Of a stretch of DNA of 64,000 nucleotides, positions 1 through 8,480 are shown in pieces. The stretch spans positions 1 through 64,000 of the forward strand of contig NZ_SLUN01000027.1 of NCBI RefSeq assembly GCF_004340685.1. The letters are read 5' to 3'. The DNA is from Hydrogenispora ethanolica (GTDB lineage Bacteria; Bacillota; UBA4882; UBA8346). The translations under genes and the position numbers were made by a program. The number at the start of each line of letters is the position of its first letter. Positions within the stretch are counted from its first letter, which is position 1. The notes beneath the pieces were generated by a model. It was not told the origin of the DNA, did no database searches, and saw only the letters and a program-made list of their open reading frames with translations.

Positions 1-252
1 ATTTCCGCCCATGTTAACTCTAAAATTCGTAAGTTTATTCATTGTCAACTCCAAATCTGGTTCGCTGGTTTGCCCAACTTTATCAAGGCGTATTTGCCGA
101 TTCCAAGCTGCGAAAGTTGAGAACTTATATATTTTATCGGTTATTATCTGTTTGATGTTTATCAAGTTAACTCCGCGGGTAACTTGGGCATGAGCAGGTA
201 GAAACTTACAAAAAGAACTTTTAATTCATAAAAAAAGCCCATTATTCGCAGA
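1..252. other. AT-rich gene-free left edge
   Basis: No credible gene or RNA was recognised in this stretch. It is AT-rich and precedes a tandem repeat array. The words TGCGAAAGTTGAG near 116-128 also occur near 41922, ahead of the array at 42.1 kb, which hints that the two arrays sit in related surroundings. That match is short and could be chance. Confidence 0.4.
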
Positions 253-609
253 AAGAGCTTGCTGAGCGACTGAGAGAGCTTGCTGAGCGACTGAGAGAGC
301 TTGTTGAGTGACTGAGAGAGCTTGCTGAGCGACTGAGAGAGCTTGCTGAGCGACTGAGAGAGCTTGCTGAGTGACTGAGAGAGCTTGCTGAGTGACTGAG
401 AGAGCTTGCTGAGTGACTGAGAGAGCTTGCTGAGTGACTGAGAGAGCTTGCTGAGCGACTGAGAGAGCTTGTTGAGTGACTGAGAGAGCTTGCTGAGCGA
501 CTGAGAGAGCTTGTTGAGTGACTGAGAGAGCTTGTTGAGTGACTGAGAGAGCTTGCTGAGCGACTGAGAGAGCTTGTTGAGTGACTGAGAGAGCTTGCTG
601 ATCCGCAAA
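253..609. repeat. Tandem array of 17 units of 21 bp
   Basis: Sixteen near-perfect 21-bp units and a partial seventeenth follow one another without spacers. The unit core is GAGCTTGCTGAGYGACTGA. Variation is almost entirely C/T at two places (CTG or TTG, GAGC or GAGT). All three minus-strand frames stay open through the array, reading for example LSQSLSK or QQALSVT heptads. The plus frame LAERLRE is stopped in every unit carrying GAGTGA. No start codon with a ribosome binding site and no recognisable flanking domain supports translation, so I treat this as a DNA repeat. The unit closely matches one unit of the array at 42.1 kb. Confidence 0.93.
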
Positions 610-910
610 GAGAGCATTATCCATAAAACCGGAATCCGTGGCTTTAATAGGGACCTTCGACAATAACCGGACAACCGGCGCCAGAGAGCAAAGACTTGAT
701 CGCGGATTTAGCGGATGAAATGATTCCATAGACTGGAGAACGGAAAATGGGTTTTTCTGTGAAATCCCCAAATCCATGAATCCGTGATCGGCTTTTTTCA
801 TAGCAGCGTCTTTGCTGGGCAAACTTGATAATCAGATCTGATTTCATTTTGTGAATAAAACAACTCCGGCGATATCGCCGGGGCTGCTAATTTGTCCAAG
901 ACATTGCTGT
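610..910. other. Gene-free spacer after the repeat array
   Basis: No gene was recognised. Two short related phrases (TCCATAAAACCGGAATCCGTG near 620 and TCCATGAATCCGTGAT near 774) suggest decayed repeats. A hairpin at 866-881 near the end of the AraC gene is listed separately. Confidence 0.4.
862..884 (-). terminator. Probable terminator of the AraC gene
   Basis: The perfect palindrome CCGGCGATATCGCCGG lies 27 bases past the stop codon of the minus-strand regulator. Read on the minus strand it is followed by AGTTGTTTTATTC, a weak T-rich tail consistent with an intrinsic terminator. Confidence 0.55.
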
Positions 911-1744
911 TTATTTGTTATGTTTTCTATATTTACCCGGTGAAATACCCGTGTGTTTTTTAAACTGCCTTATGAAAAAGCTCGTGTCATAATAACCAAG
1001 TATCTCGGCGATATAGTTTATAGTGTAGTCCGAGGATCTTATTAAAAATTTTGCCTTATTTATCTTTGCATTGGCTACATATTCAGAAAAAGTAACTCCG
1101 ATTATCTTGTGAAAAAGTTTTCCGAGATACGTTTCGGAATATCCTAATTGTTTAGCAAATTCTGAAAGCTTAGGCGCAGTTTCAGCAGATGCGTTAATTT
1201 TGTCGCACATTTCAAAAACTTTTTTTTCATTGATACCGATGTAGGCTGAAGTCAAATTTTCAGTAGCATTTGAAGTTAAGAATTCATACAGGGCCGCATT
1301 CAGCCAGAAAGAAGCCTTTTCAGTCTCGTTTCGGTAAAAAAAGGTGATGACATGATTTAATAGATCCCCAAAGAAAGCAGTATCCGCAATATGTCTATGC
1401 TGAACTCCCCACGGGGAAACGTTTTTTTGGTTTTCTGAAATACTAAAATGGACATGGATGACAAACAGCGGAGATAATGGATCGTGGTTTCCGATGTATT
1501 TTTTCCCCGGTGCAAGCAGCATGCATGAACCGGCCGACACTTCGAAAGTTTCCGACGCGGTCCTAATTTCGCCTTTTCCGCGAAATACGGCCCAAAGATC
1601 ATAGTCGTCGAAACCATTGTCAGCGGTTATCCAACTCCAATCCGGAGCGCAGTCCGTAATACCACATGAATTAATTATTAATTGATAATCTTTTATAATT
1701 CGGAAGCCTCCATACCTTTTATAGAATATGTCGTAATAATACAA
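911..1744 (-). CDS. AraC family transcriptional regulator
   Basis: This 277-aa protein has an N-terminal effector-sensing half of the AraC cupin type (about residues 15-110, with LLAPGKKYIG and FVIHVHF) and a C-terminal double helix-turn-helix DNA-binding domain (about 175-275). The second half shows the family pattern: LSEFAKQLGYSETYLGKLF, then INYIAEILGYYDTSFFIRQF and a final TGISPGKYRK. It is divergent from the isomerase-like gene starting at 1822, with only 77 bases between, so it probably controls that gene in response to a sugar or sugar acid. The region is clearly more AT-rich than the ABC transporter that follows, which suggests transfer. The inducer cannot be told from the sequence. 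Confidence 0.9.
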   Translation of the reverse strand: MYYYDIFYKRYGGFRIIKDYQLIINSCGITDCAPDWSWITADNGFDDYDLWAVFRGKGEIRTASETFEVSAGSCMLLAPGKKYIGNHDPLSPLFVIHVHFSISENQKNVSPWGVQHRHIADTAFFGDLLNHVITFFYRNETEKASFWLNAALYEFLTSNATENLTSAYIGINEKKVFEMCDKINASAETAPKLSEFAKQLGYSETYLGKLFHKIIGVTFSEYVANAKINKAKFLIRSSDYTINYIAEILGYYDTSFFIRQFKKHTGISPGKYRKHNK

Positions 1745-1821
1745 TATCGCGTCGTAGAAATCAATGCTCCTGCCTTCCTGTTTGTGCTAGTATTTACTTA
1801 ATAAAAAACGGAGGTGGAGAT

Positions 1822-3143
1822 ATGAAGAATCCCAATATCAAGATCAAAGTCGTTGTCCAGGCGAAGAAAGAAAATGTTCCAGGCTGGCCGCATATCAATT
1901 TCGACTATTTGAAAGAAACCGAAAAGGTTATGGAATGTGTAAAAGCCGGAAATTCGGAGACCGAATTTGACGTGATAAAATACACGGCTGTTGCCGAGGC
2001 GGAAGCTGATTATCAGGCTGATCTTAAAAAATACAGCGGCGTTCTTGTCCTGGAAATGACCAATTGGATAGGACTCGATGCGTTTTATGCCAGAAAAAGC
2101 ATTGACGGCATCCCGTGTGTTATTGCAGATGTTCCTTTCTGCGGAAGCGGCTCGACTTTGTCCGGAGCAAGCCCTATGGTTAGAAACGAAAAACTGCCCG
2201 TTCCGATCATTGCGTCAAGTAATTATAACGATATAGCGCGTGGTGCAAAACTTTTGGCCGTTAATGAAAAGCTTAAAAATACAACGATACTTGTAGTAAA
2301 AAACAGTGTGCAAATGGATGAGCAAAAAGCGGCTATGGAAAAATGGGGATGTAAATTCATAAACAGGACGGCAGCCGAGCTCATAAAGATTTTTGATTCT
2401 GTGCCGCTGGAAAAGGCGGAAAAAACGGCCAACTATTGGAAAGAGTCCGCTCTGGGAGTAATCGAACCTAACGATGCCGATATTCTGGAAAGCGCAAAGC
2501 TCTATCATGCGATAAAAGCACTAAAAGAGGAATGCTCCGCAGATGCGGTAACCATCGACTGTCTAGGACTTTCATATCATAATGATTACGGAAATAACAA
2601 GCATATGTATCCATGCCTTTCTTATTATCAGATGTGTAACGACGGAGAGATAGGTGTATGCGAGGCTGATATCAATTCAACAATATCGTCCATCATAATC
2701 CTATATCTAACCGGCCGCTACGGTTTTGTATCCGATCCGGTGGTAGATACTTCTTCCGATGAAATTACATATGCCCATTGCGTCGCCTGCCGGAAGCTAT
2801 TCGGCTGTGATGATCTTAGAACATGTAGCTTTATATACGCAGCCATGCCGAAGATCAGCAAGGCGCATCAGTTCAAGTGATATTCCCTAGCGGAGAAAAG
2901 CTTACGACGATTAATCTGAATAATAAGGCAAACTGGGCTTGCGTCCATTCCGCGCGATCGGTCGGCAACGCAGGCGGAGATGCGGGATGCCGAAGTAAGC
3001 TCGTGGCTTCGTGCAACGCCGATAACCTTCTTGCAAATTGGATGCCCATGTGGCATCGCGTTACAGTTTTCGGCGATTACCGACGCGATTTTATCAACTT
3101 GTTCAAACTCAAAGGCTTTGATTGGAAAGAGGAAGATAAATAG
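1822..3143 (+). pseudogene. L-fucose/arabinose isomerase-like protein, frameshifted
   Basis: The gene starts at an ATG behind a strong GGAGGTGGAG site and reads 352 codons, ending at 2880. The last dozen residues look wrong. In another frame the sequence continues as YIRSHAEDQQGASVQVIF and runs to 3143, ending in WHRVTVFGDYRRDFINLFKLKGFDW. That is the C-terminal part expected of proteins with the L-fucose isomerase fold, which carry a THAEDR-like motif followed by a trypsin-unrelated beta domain. Adding one T to the TTT run near 2831-2833 would restore one frame of about 440 residues. So this is one gene broken by a single-base deletion, either a real pseudogene or a sequence error. The divergent AraC gene probably regulates it. 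The substrate is unknown. Confidence 0.8.
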
Positions 3144-3204
3144 AGGGGACGCAATATAGCTTTTTTGCTGAAAATCAGTTCGAATAAAGCCATAATAAAA
3201 AATG

Positions 3205-3240
3205 AAAACCCTTGAATTCAAAGGGTTTTACCGATATGGC
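3205..3240. terminator. Bidirectional terminator between converging genes
   Basis: Arms AAAACCCTT (3215-3223) and AAGGGTTTT (3231-3239) enclose a seven-base loop. On the minus strand the stem is followed by TTTTC and then ATTTTTTATT, so it can end the ABC transporter operon only if read-through came from the other side. Its best role is ending the isomerase-like gene on the plus strand and blocking transcription downstream of livF on the minus strand. Confidence 0.7.
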
Positions 3241-3314
3241 ACAGTTAATTCTTTTCACATTTTGACATATATAATTGAATAATCAGCTTATAGTATCAAG
3301 CGTGATGGCGCGGC

Positions 3315-4094
3315 CTAATTAGCCGCCCTGCTAACCGGACCTGGCTCAGCGCCAGCGTCGGCGGTTGTTTCGCGATGCGCCGGCTGTTTGCCGAGGTAGG
3401 CTTCTTTGACCCTAGGGTCCTGGGCCAGTTGCGCGGCTGGGCCGTGCAGCACGATCCTGCCGTTCTCCAGGACATAGCCGCGATGGGCGATCTTCAAGGC
3501 CATATTGGCGTTCTGCTCCACCAGCAGAATGGCCGTGCCCTGTTCATTGATCTCCTGCAGGATCCGGAAGACCTCCTTTACCAGCAGCGGCGAGAGGCCC
3601 ATCGACGGCTCATCCAGGAGCATCAGGCGGCAGTTGGTCATCAGGGCCCGGGCCACCGCCAGCATCTGTTGCTCGCCACCGCTCAGGGTGCCGGCCAGTT
3701 GCTTTTGGCGCTCCGCCAGGCGGGGGAAGAGCTTGAAGATCCGGTCGCAGCTGTCGCCCCTGCGGGCCTTGCTCCGGCAGGTCCAGGTCGCCAACTGCAG
3801 ATTTTCGAGAACCGTCAGGCTGGGGAAGATGCCGCGGCCCTCGGGAACCTGGGCGATTCCCAGGCTGACCACCTGGTGGGCCGGGATATTGGCCAGACTG
3901 CGGCCGGCGAACTCGATTTCGCCCGCCGCCGCCGGGATCACCCGGGAGATGGCCCGCAGGGTGGTGGATTTGCCGGCGCCATTGGCGCCGAGCAGGGAGA
4001 CGATCTCGCCTTCGTTCAATTCCAGATCGATGCCGTGCAAGGCGCGGATGGCGCCATAGGCCACCGCCAGTTTTTTGATGGTTAACAGACTCAT
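3315..4094 (-). CDS. livF: Branched-chain amino acid-type ABC transporter ATPase LivF
   Basis: This 259-aa ATPase powers uptake together with LivG, LivM, LivH and the binding protein. Walker A is GANGAGKST, the signature is LSGGEQQM, and Walker B leads into LLDEPSMGL. The start MSLLTIKK overlaps the stop of livG by an ATGA, so the two are translationally coupled. An upstream in-frame extension exists but lies inside livG and is not supported. The C-terminal tail (HRETTADAGAEPGPVSRAAN) is unusually long and alanine/glycine-rich for the family. Substrate is not decided by the ATPase. Confidence 0.95.
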   Translation of the reverse strand: MSLLTIKKLAVAYGAIRALHGIDLELNEGEIVSLLGANGAGKSTTLRAISRVIPAAAGEIEFAGRSLANIPAHQVVSLGIAQVPEGRGIFPSLTVLENLQLATWTCRSKARRGDSCDRIFKLFPRLAERQKQLAGTLSGGEQQMLAVARALMTNCRLMLLDEPSMGLSPLLVKEVFRILQEINEQGTAILLVEQNANMALKIAHRGYVLENGRIVLHGPAAQLAQDPRVKEAYLGKQPAHRETTADAGAEPGPVSRAAN

Positions 4095-4867
4095 GCCGTG
4101 GCCTCCTCTTCGCCGAGATAAGCCCGGATGACCAGTGGATGATTGGTGACCGTCGCCGGGTCGCCCTCGGCGATGGTCTGGCCAAAGTCGATCACCTGGA
4201 TCAGGCCGCACAGCTCCATGACCACCGGCATCTGATGCTCGATGAGCAGGATCGCCAGGGGGAAATCCCGGTGGACGTTACGGATGAATTGGATCAGATC
4301 CTCGACTTCCTTGGGGTTCATTCCGGCGGCCGGTTCATCCAGCAACAGCACCCGCGGGTTGGTCGCCAACGCCCGGGCGATCTCCAGCCGCCGCTGCTCG
4401 CCGTAGGATAGGTTTCTGGCCAGCTCCCGGCCGCGGTCAGCCAGGCCGAAACGGTCCAGATATTCCAGGCTCTCGCGGCGGATCCTTTCCTCGGCGCGGC
4501 GGAAACGGCCCGAATGGATCAGGCTATCCCAGAAATGATAGCCGGTCCGGCTGTGGAAGGCCATCCGGATATTATCCATGACGCTCATCTGGGCGAAAAG
4601 CCGGATATTCTGAAAGGTGCGGGCGATTCCGGCCCGGGCGATGGCATCCGCCGCATGAGCGGTGATATCGGTCCCGGCGAAATAAATCCGGCCGCTGTCC
4701 GGATGGTAGACCCCGCTGATTAGATTGAAGATCGTGGTTTTGCCGGCGCCATTGGGACCGATGATGCCGCGGATCTCCCGTTCCGACAGTTCCAGGCCGA
4801 AATTGGCCACCGCCGTCAATCCGCCGAAGGCTTTGTTAATTTGCTCTAGTCTCAGGATGGCTCCCAT
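4091..4867 (-). CDS. livG: Branched-chain amino acid-type ABC transporter ATPase LivG
   Basis: This 258-aa ATPase is the partner of LivF. It shows GPNGAGKTT (Walker A), LSYGEQRRLEIARAL (signature) and LLDEPAAGMNP (Walker B), plus the LivG-type insert RTFQNIRLF and the C-terminal GDPATVTNHPLVIRAYLGEE. I place the start at the ATG at 4867 because GAGAGGG sits six bases upstream. A TTG two codons earlier would leave no spacing. The gene overlaps the 3' end of livM by about 30 bases. Confidence 0.95.
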   Translation of the reverse strand: MGAILRLEQINKAFGGLTAVANFGLELSEREIRGIIGPNGAGKTTIFNLISGVYHPDSGRIYFAGTDITAHAADAIARAGIARTFQNIRLFAQMSVMDNIRMAFHSRTGYHFWDSLIHSGRFRRAEERIRRESLEYLDRFGLADRGRELARNLSYGEQRRLEIARALATNPRVLLLDEPAAGMNPKEVEDLIQFIRNVHRDFPLAILLIEHQMPVVMELCGLIQVIDFGQTIAEGDPATVTNHPLVIRAYLGEEEATA

Positions 4868-5876
4868 GCTCAACCCTCTCTTCCTTTAAGCGCAGCCAGC
4901 GCCATTCCTTGTTACCCATCAGGCCGTACTGGCGCGTCAGCATGATCACGATCAGAATCAGCGGGCTGATGACCATCCGCAGGTCGGCCAGGCGGGGATC
5001 GAACGCCAGTAGATTACGGAGCAGCTCCATTAAGATCGTATAGACCACCACGCCCAGGATCGAGCCGGACAGACTGCCCATGCCGCCGAGGTACAGCATC
5101 ACCAGGATCTCGGTGGTCTTGATGTAATCGAAACTCTTCGGGGTAATGAACTGCTGGTATTGGGCCCACAGCCCGCCGGCCAGCCCGGCCAGGGCCGCCG
5201 CGATGGTAAAAGCCAGGTTCTTGGCGCGGATGATGTTCACCCCCATCAGCTCGGCGGCAATGTCGTTCTCGCGGATGGCCACCCAGATCCGGCCGTAATT
5301 GGAGGCGATCAGGTTGCGGAGCACGGCGTAGGTGAAAACGACCCCGCAGACGACCGCGAAGAAATTGGTGTTGCGCGGGATGCCGCCGAAGCCGCGCGGC
5401 CCGCCCACGAACTCCAGGTTCTGGATGCCGTTCACGATGATCATATTAAAACCCAGCGTAATGATGGCCAGGTAATCGCCGACGGTTTTGAAGGTCACCA
5501 GCCCGATCAGGTAGCCGATGAGCCCGGTCAGCGCGATGGCGCCGGCGAGCGACAACACCAGTCCCGGCAGGGCCGGCCAGGCGGTGCCGGTCGCAATCAG
5601 GGCGGCGGTGTAGGCGCCGATCGCCATGAATCCGGCATGGCCCAGGGCGAATTCGCCCAAGTAACCGTTGAGCAGGTTCAGGCTGGCCACCAGGATCACA
5701 TTCATCCCGATGATGGTCACGATATGCAGGTAATACTGATTGATCCAGCCGGAGTCGGCGCCGATCTGGATGAGCCCCGCCGCCGCCAGCAGCGCGGCGC
5801 TGAAGATCCCCCAAAAGCGCAGGGAAGAGCGGCTGCGGGGCAAAGCCGCGGGATGGATCGAGGTCTGTTGTGACAT
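4836..5876 (-). CDS. livM: Branched-chain amino acid-type ABC permease LivM
   Basis: This 346-aa membrane protein is one of the two permease subunits. About nine hydrophobic segments are visible, beginning at residues 25-45. The core carries the LivM signature LNLLNGYLGEFALGHAGFMAIGAY, split here only for description into LNGYLGEFALGHAGF, and the cytoplasmic EAA-like stretch RENDIAAELMGVNIIRAK. The C-terminus MGNKEWRWLRLKEER is basic and cytosolic. Its stop lies inside the next gene, livG, and its start follows livH by six bases. Confidence 0.94.
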   Translation of the reverse strand: MSQQTSIHPAALPRSRSSLRFWGIFSAALLAAAGLIQIGADSGWINQYYLHIVTIIGMNVILVASLNLLNGYLGEFALGHAGFMAIGAYTAALIATGTAWPALPGLVLSLAGAIALTGLIGYLIGLVTFKTVGDYLAIITLGFNMIIVNGIQNLEFVGGPRGFGGIPRNTNFFAVVCGVVFTYAVLRNLIASNYGRIWVAIRENDIAAELMGVNIIRAKNLAFTIAAALAGLAGGLWAQYQQFITPKSFDYIKTTEILVMLYLGGMGSLSGSILGVVVYTILMELLRNLLAFDPRLADLRMVISPLILIVIMLTRQYGLMGNKEWRWLRLKEERVEHGSHPETRAN

Positions 5877-5882
5877 GGTTCG

Positions 5883-6770
5883 TTACACCTTCTTCAACAT
5901 TGGCTTGCCCATGATCCCGCTCGGCCAGATGAGCAGCAGCACGATCAGCAGGCCGAAGGCGATCCCGTTCTTGAGGTTGGAGGAGAGGTAAGCCACGGAG
6001 AATACCTCCACCTCGGCCAGCATGAATGAGCCCAGGACCGCGCCCTCAATGGAGCCGATCCCGCCGATCACCGCTGCGATGAAAGCCTTCCAACCCAGAT
6101 CGATCCCCATGTACGGGTCGATCGAGTAGGCCTGGCCGAAAAAGATGCCTCCGGCGGCGGCCAGCGCCGAGCCGATGGCGAACGTCACCGCGATCACCTG
6201 GTTAAGATTGATCCCCATGAGGGGCACGATCTCTTTGTTGTCGGCCACTGCCCGCAACGCCGTGCCCATCAGCGTCTTATTGACGAAAAGCCACAGGATC
6301 ATCATCAGCGCCAGGGAGATCAGGATGATCAGGATCTTATCCTCGGTGATCACGATCCCCCCGGGCAGCTGCAGGATCGCATCGGGCAACAGCGGCGGCA
6401 GCTGCCGGGTCTGGGGTCCCACTAGCACCCGGACGATGTTCTCCAGGAAGATGCCCACGCCCAAGGCGGTGATCACCAGCGACATCCGCTGGGCGTTCCG
6501 CAGCTTGCGATAGGCGATCCGTTCGATGGCCACCCCGACCAGCGCGGTGAGCAGCATTGCCAGGGGCATGATCACATAAAAGGGGAGGCCGGCCAGAGTC
6601 GCCAGGAGAAAGCCGATGAACGCCCCGACCATGAAGATGTCGCCGTGGGCAAAGTTGATCAGCCGGATAATGCCGTACACCATGCTATATCCCAGGGCGA
6701 TCAGGGCGTAGACCGCCCCCAGCTGGGTCGCGTTGAGCAATTGTTGGATGATGATGGCCACTGCAACCAC
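5883..6770 (-). CDS. livH: Branched-chain amino acid-type ABC permease LivH
   Basis: This 295-aa permease has the family opening QQLLNATQLGAVYALIALGY followed by MVYGIIRLINFAHGDIFM, and the conserved AVADNKEIVPLMGINLNQVI loop. About eight membrane segments are visible. The reported start is a GTG at 6770. A second GTG at 6761 lies eight bases after GGAG and may be the true start, giving MAIIIQQLL. The gene is 150 bases downstream of the binding-protein gene, with GC-rich hairpin-forming sequence between, which may lower expression relative to the binding protein. Confidence 0.93.
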   Translation of the reverse strand: MVAVAIIIQQLLNATQLGAVYALIALGYSMVYGIIRLINFAHGDIFMVGAFIGFLLATLAGLPFYVIMPLAMLLTALVGVAIERIAYRKLRNAQRMSLVITALGVGIFLENIVRVLVGPQTRQLPPLLPDAILQLPGGIVITEDKILIILISLALMMILWLFVNKTLMGTALRAVADNKEIVPLMGINLNQVIAVTFAIGSALAAAGGIFFGQAYSIDPYMGIDLGWKAFIAAVIGGIGSIEGAVLGSFMLAEVEVFSVAYLSSNLKNGIAFGLLIVLLLIWPSGIMGKPMLKKV

Positions 6771-6920
6771 TCCATAATCCAGTTTACGCCGCGGCGGCGG
6801 GCGGACCCGTACCTTCCGGGCGGCCCGCCTCGCGTCGACGGCAGGGAGGCTCCGGGTTGGACCATCAAGCGCTGACGCACGGACGATCCAACGCCGGGAG
6901 GTTGAACGCTCGCAAAGTTC

Positions 6921-8060
6921 TCACGGATTCACCGCGCTGTCAAAGACGTACTTGCCATTTTCGATCCGCAGCATCACCGCGCCTTTGACCGGATCGCCGT
7001 CGCCGTTGTAGGTGATCACGCCGGTAATGCCCGAGAAGTTTTTAATCGCCGCGATCTGATCTCGGATCGCCAAAGAGTTGGCCTTACCCGCCTTGGTCAC
7101 GGCCTGGAAGATGATCTTGGCCGCGTCATAGGTTAGGGCGGCCGCCGCGTCCGGGATGGCGTTGTATTTCTTTTGATAGCTGGCGATGAAGGTTTTCAAA
7201 GCCGGGCTGGCGTTGTCGACCGCGTAATGGTTGGAGAAATAGGCGCCTTCCATCAGCTTGCCGCCGAGCTGGATCAGCTGGGGATCGTCCCAGCCGTCGG
7301 ATCCGAGCACTTTGGCCTGGATGCCGAGTTGGCGGGCTTGTTTGATCTGGAGCGGGACTTCGTTGAAGTAATTGGGAAGGAACAGGACGTCCGGATCGCT
7401 TCCCCTGATCTTGGTCAGTTGGGCGGAGAAATCGGTGTCCTTGGTGTTATAGGTCTCGAAGTTGACGATCTTGCCGCCGGTCTTCGTGAATTCGTTCCGG
7501 AACACTTCGGCGATGCCTTTATTGTAGTCGCTGGCGATGTCATAGAGCACCGCCGCGGTCTTGGCTTTCAGTTTGGTATAGGCGAACTGGGCCACCACCT
7601 TGCCTTGGAACGGATCGATGAAACAGGCCCGGAAGACGAACTTGCGTCCTTTGGTCACATTGGGATTGGTCGACCAGGGTGTGATCTGGGGAATCTTGGC
7701 GGCCTCAGCGATGGGAGCCCCGGCGTTCGAACATTTGCTGGCCTGGGAGCCGATGATCGCCAGCACCCGGTCCTGGTTGATCAGTTTCTGAAACACCGTG
7801 GCCGTGCCTTCCGGTTTATTCTCATCGTCTTCAATAATGAAGCGGACCTTCCGTTTGGAGGAGCCGACTTTCAAGCCGCCGGCGCTATTCGCCTCATCCT
7901 GCGCCAGGAGGGCTGCGTTCTTCGTGGCCTGCCCGATGGCGGCGATATCGCCCGTCAGCGGGGCGGAGACGCCGAACTTCAGCTCAGGCGGAGCGCAAAG
8001 ACCCTCGAAAGTCAAACCGAGTAAAAAGATTATCAGAAATAGCAGTCCAAGCTTTTTCAT
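6921..8060 (-). CDS. ABC transporter substrate-binding protein, LivK type
   Basis: This 379-aa protein opens with a signal peptide (MKKLGLLFLIIFLLGLTFEGLCA) and then the type I periplasmic binding fold: LKFGVSAPLTGDIAAIGQAT, IAIIGSQASKCSNAGAPIAE-like segments and QITPWSTNPNVT. A cysteine at residue 22 sits in LEGLC-like context, but the lipobox is poor, so a soluble periplasmic form is as likely as a lipoprotein. The start follows GGGAGG by six bases, and a good promoter lies at 8097-8125. The LivK family binds amino acids, amides, urea and other small solutes. The divergent aminotransferase gene suggests an amino or amino-sulfonic acid. Confidence 0.92.
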   Translation of the reverse strand: MKKLGLLFLIIFLLGLTFEGLCAPPELKFGVSAPLTGDIAAIGQATKNAALLAQDEANSAGGLKVGSSKRKVRFIIEDDENKPEGTATVFQKLINQDRVLAIIGSQASKCSNAGAPIAEAAKIPQITPWSTNPNVTKGRKFVFRACFIDPFQGKVVAQFAYTKLKAKTAAVLYDIASDYNKGIAEVFRNEFTKTGGKIVNFETYNTKDTDFSAQLTKIRGSDPDVLFLPNYFNEVPLQIKQARQLGIQAKVLGSDGWDDPQLIQLGGKLMEGAYFSNHYAVDNASPALKTFIASYQKKYNAIPDAAAALTYDAAKIIFQAVTKAGKANSLAIRDQIAAIKNFSGITGVITYNGDGDPVKGAVMLRIENGKYVFDSAVNP

Positions 8061-8096
8061 GTTTATCCTCCCATCTATGTAATATTTATGTAATTC

Positions 8097-8125
8097 ATAT
8101 TAGCAAATATCATAATTTATGTCAA
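8097..8125 (-). promoter_or_regulatory. Promoter of the Liv-type transporter operon
   Basis: On the minus strand TTGACA (8120-8125) is followed after 17 bases by TAATAT (8097-8102). The position, about 37 bases upstream of the binding-protein start, fits a housekeeping sigma promoter. Confidence 0.75.
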
Positions 8126-8142
8126 TTATTTGTAACTATATT

Positions 8143-8340
8143 CTATACAGTTAACAGTAAAATCACACAAATCTTTCTTTGAGCTTGAGCGATCCTAAAA
8201 AGCGGTTGGGAGAAGGCTATCATCCGGAGATTCAAAGTTTTTTGCCGACGAGCAAGGAATGGTCGTGTAAGGTCGGAGTCCGATTTTCGCCCATGGAAAT
8301 GGTTTCGGCGGAAAAATCTCTCTCGGAATGACATATTGAT
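8143..8340. other. Gene-free divergent spacer
   Basis: This stretch between the transporter promoter and the aminotransferase promoter holds no recognisable gene. The short open frame on the minus strand has no ribosome binding site or known domain. Confidence 0.5.
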
Positions 8341-8349
8341 GGAATGGAT

Positions 8350-8480
8350 ATTGACATTAATTTCTAAAAATTAGTATAATATTTACAAAATTCAATAAAT
8401 TGGAAGAGAGCGTCGCGGGACCATATCCCCAAAAAACGGCGCAATCCCTTCGAATCCGCCGATGAAAGGGGTTAAGAGCG
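8350..8480 (+). promoter_or_regulatory. Promoter and structured leader of the aminotransferase gene
   Basis: TTGACA (8352-8357), an 18-base spacer and TATAAT form a near-consensus promoter. The transcript would carry a leader of about 90 bases before the ATG at 8481. The leader contains complementary words (GGCG with CGCC, and CCCTT with AAGGGG), the last of which overlaps the ribosome binding site GAAAGGGG. This could fold to hide the site, but I cannot assign it to a known riboswitch class. Confidence 0.6.

Noticed and set aside
253-609. CRISPR array
   Set aside because: Units are contiguous with no spacers, and no cas genes lie near.
162-674. Open frame of 170 aa and overlapping 198-aa frame through the first repeat array
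   Set aside because: All three minus frames are open because the unit lacks stops on that strand. There is no ribosome binding site and no known family, so open frames are a by-product of the repeat.
8400-8480. Glycine or guanidine riboswitch ahead of the aminotransferase
   Set aside because: Only short similarity to CGCCGAAGG; the required pairing and boxes are not present.
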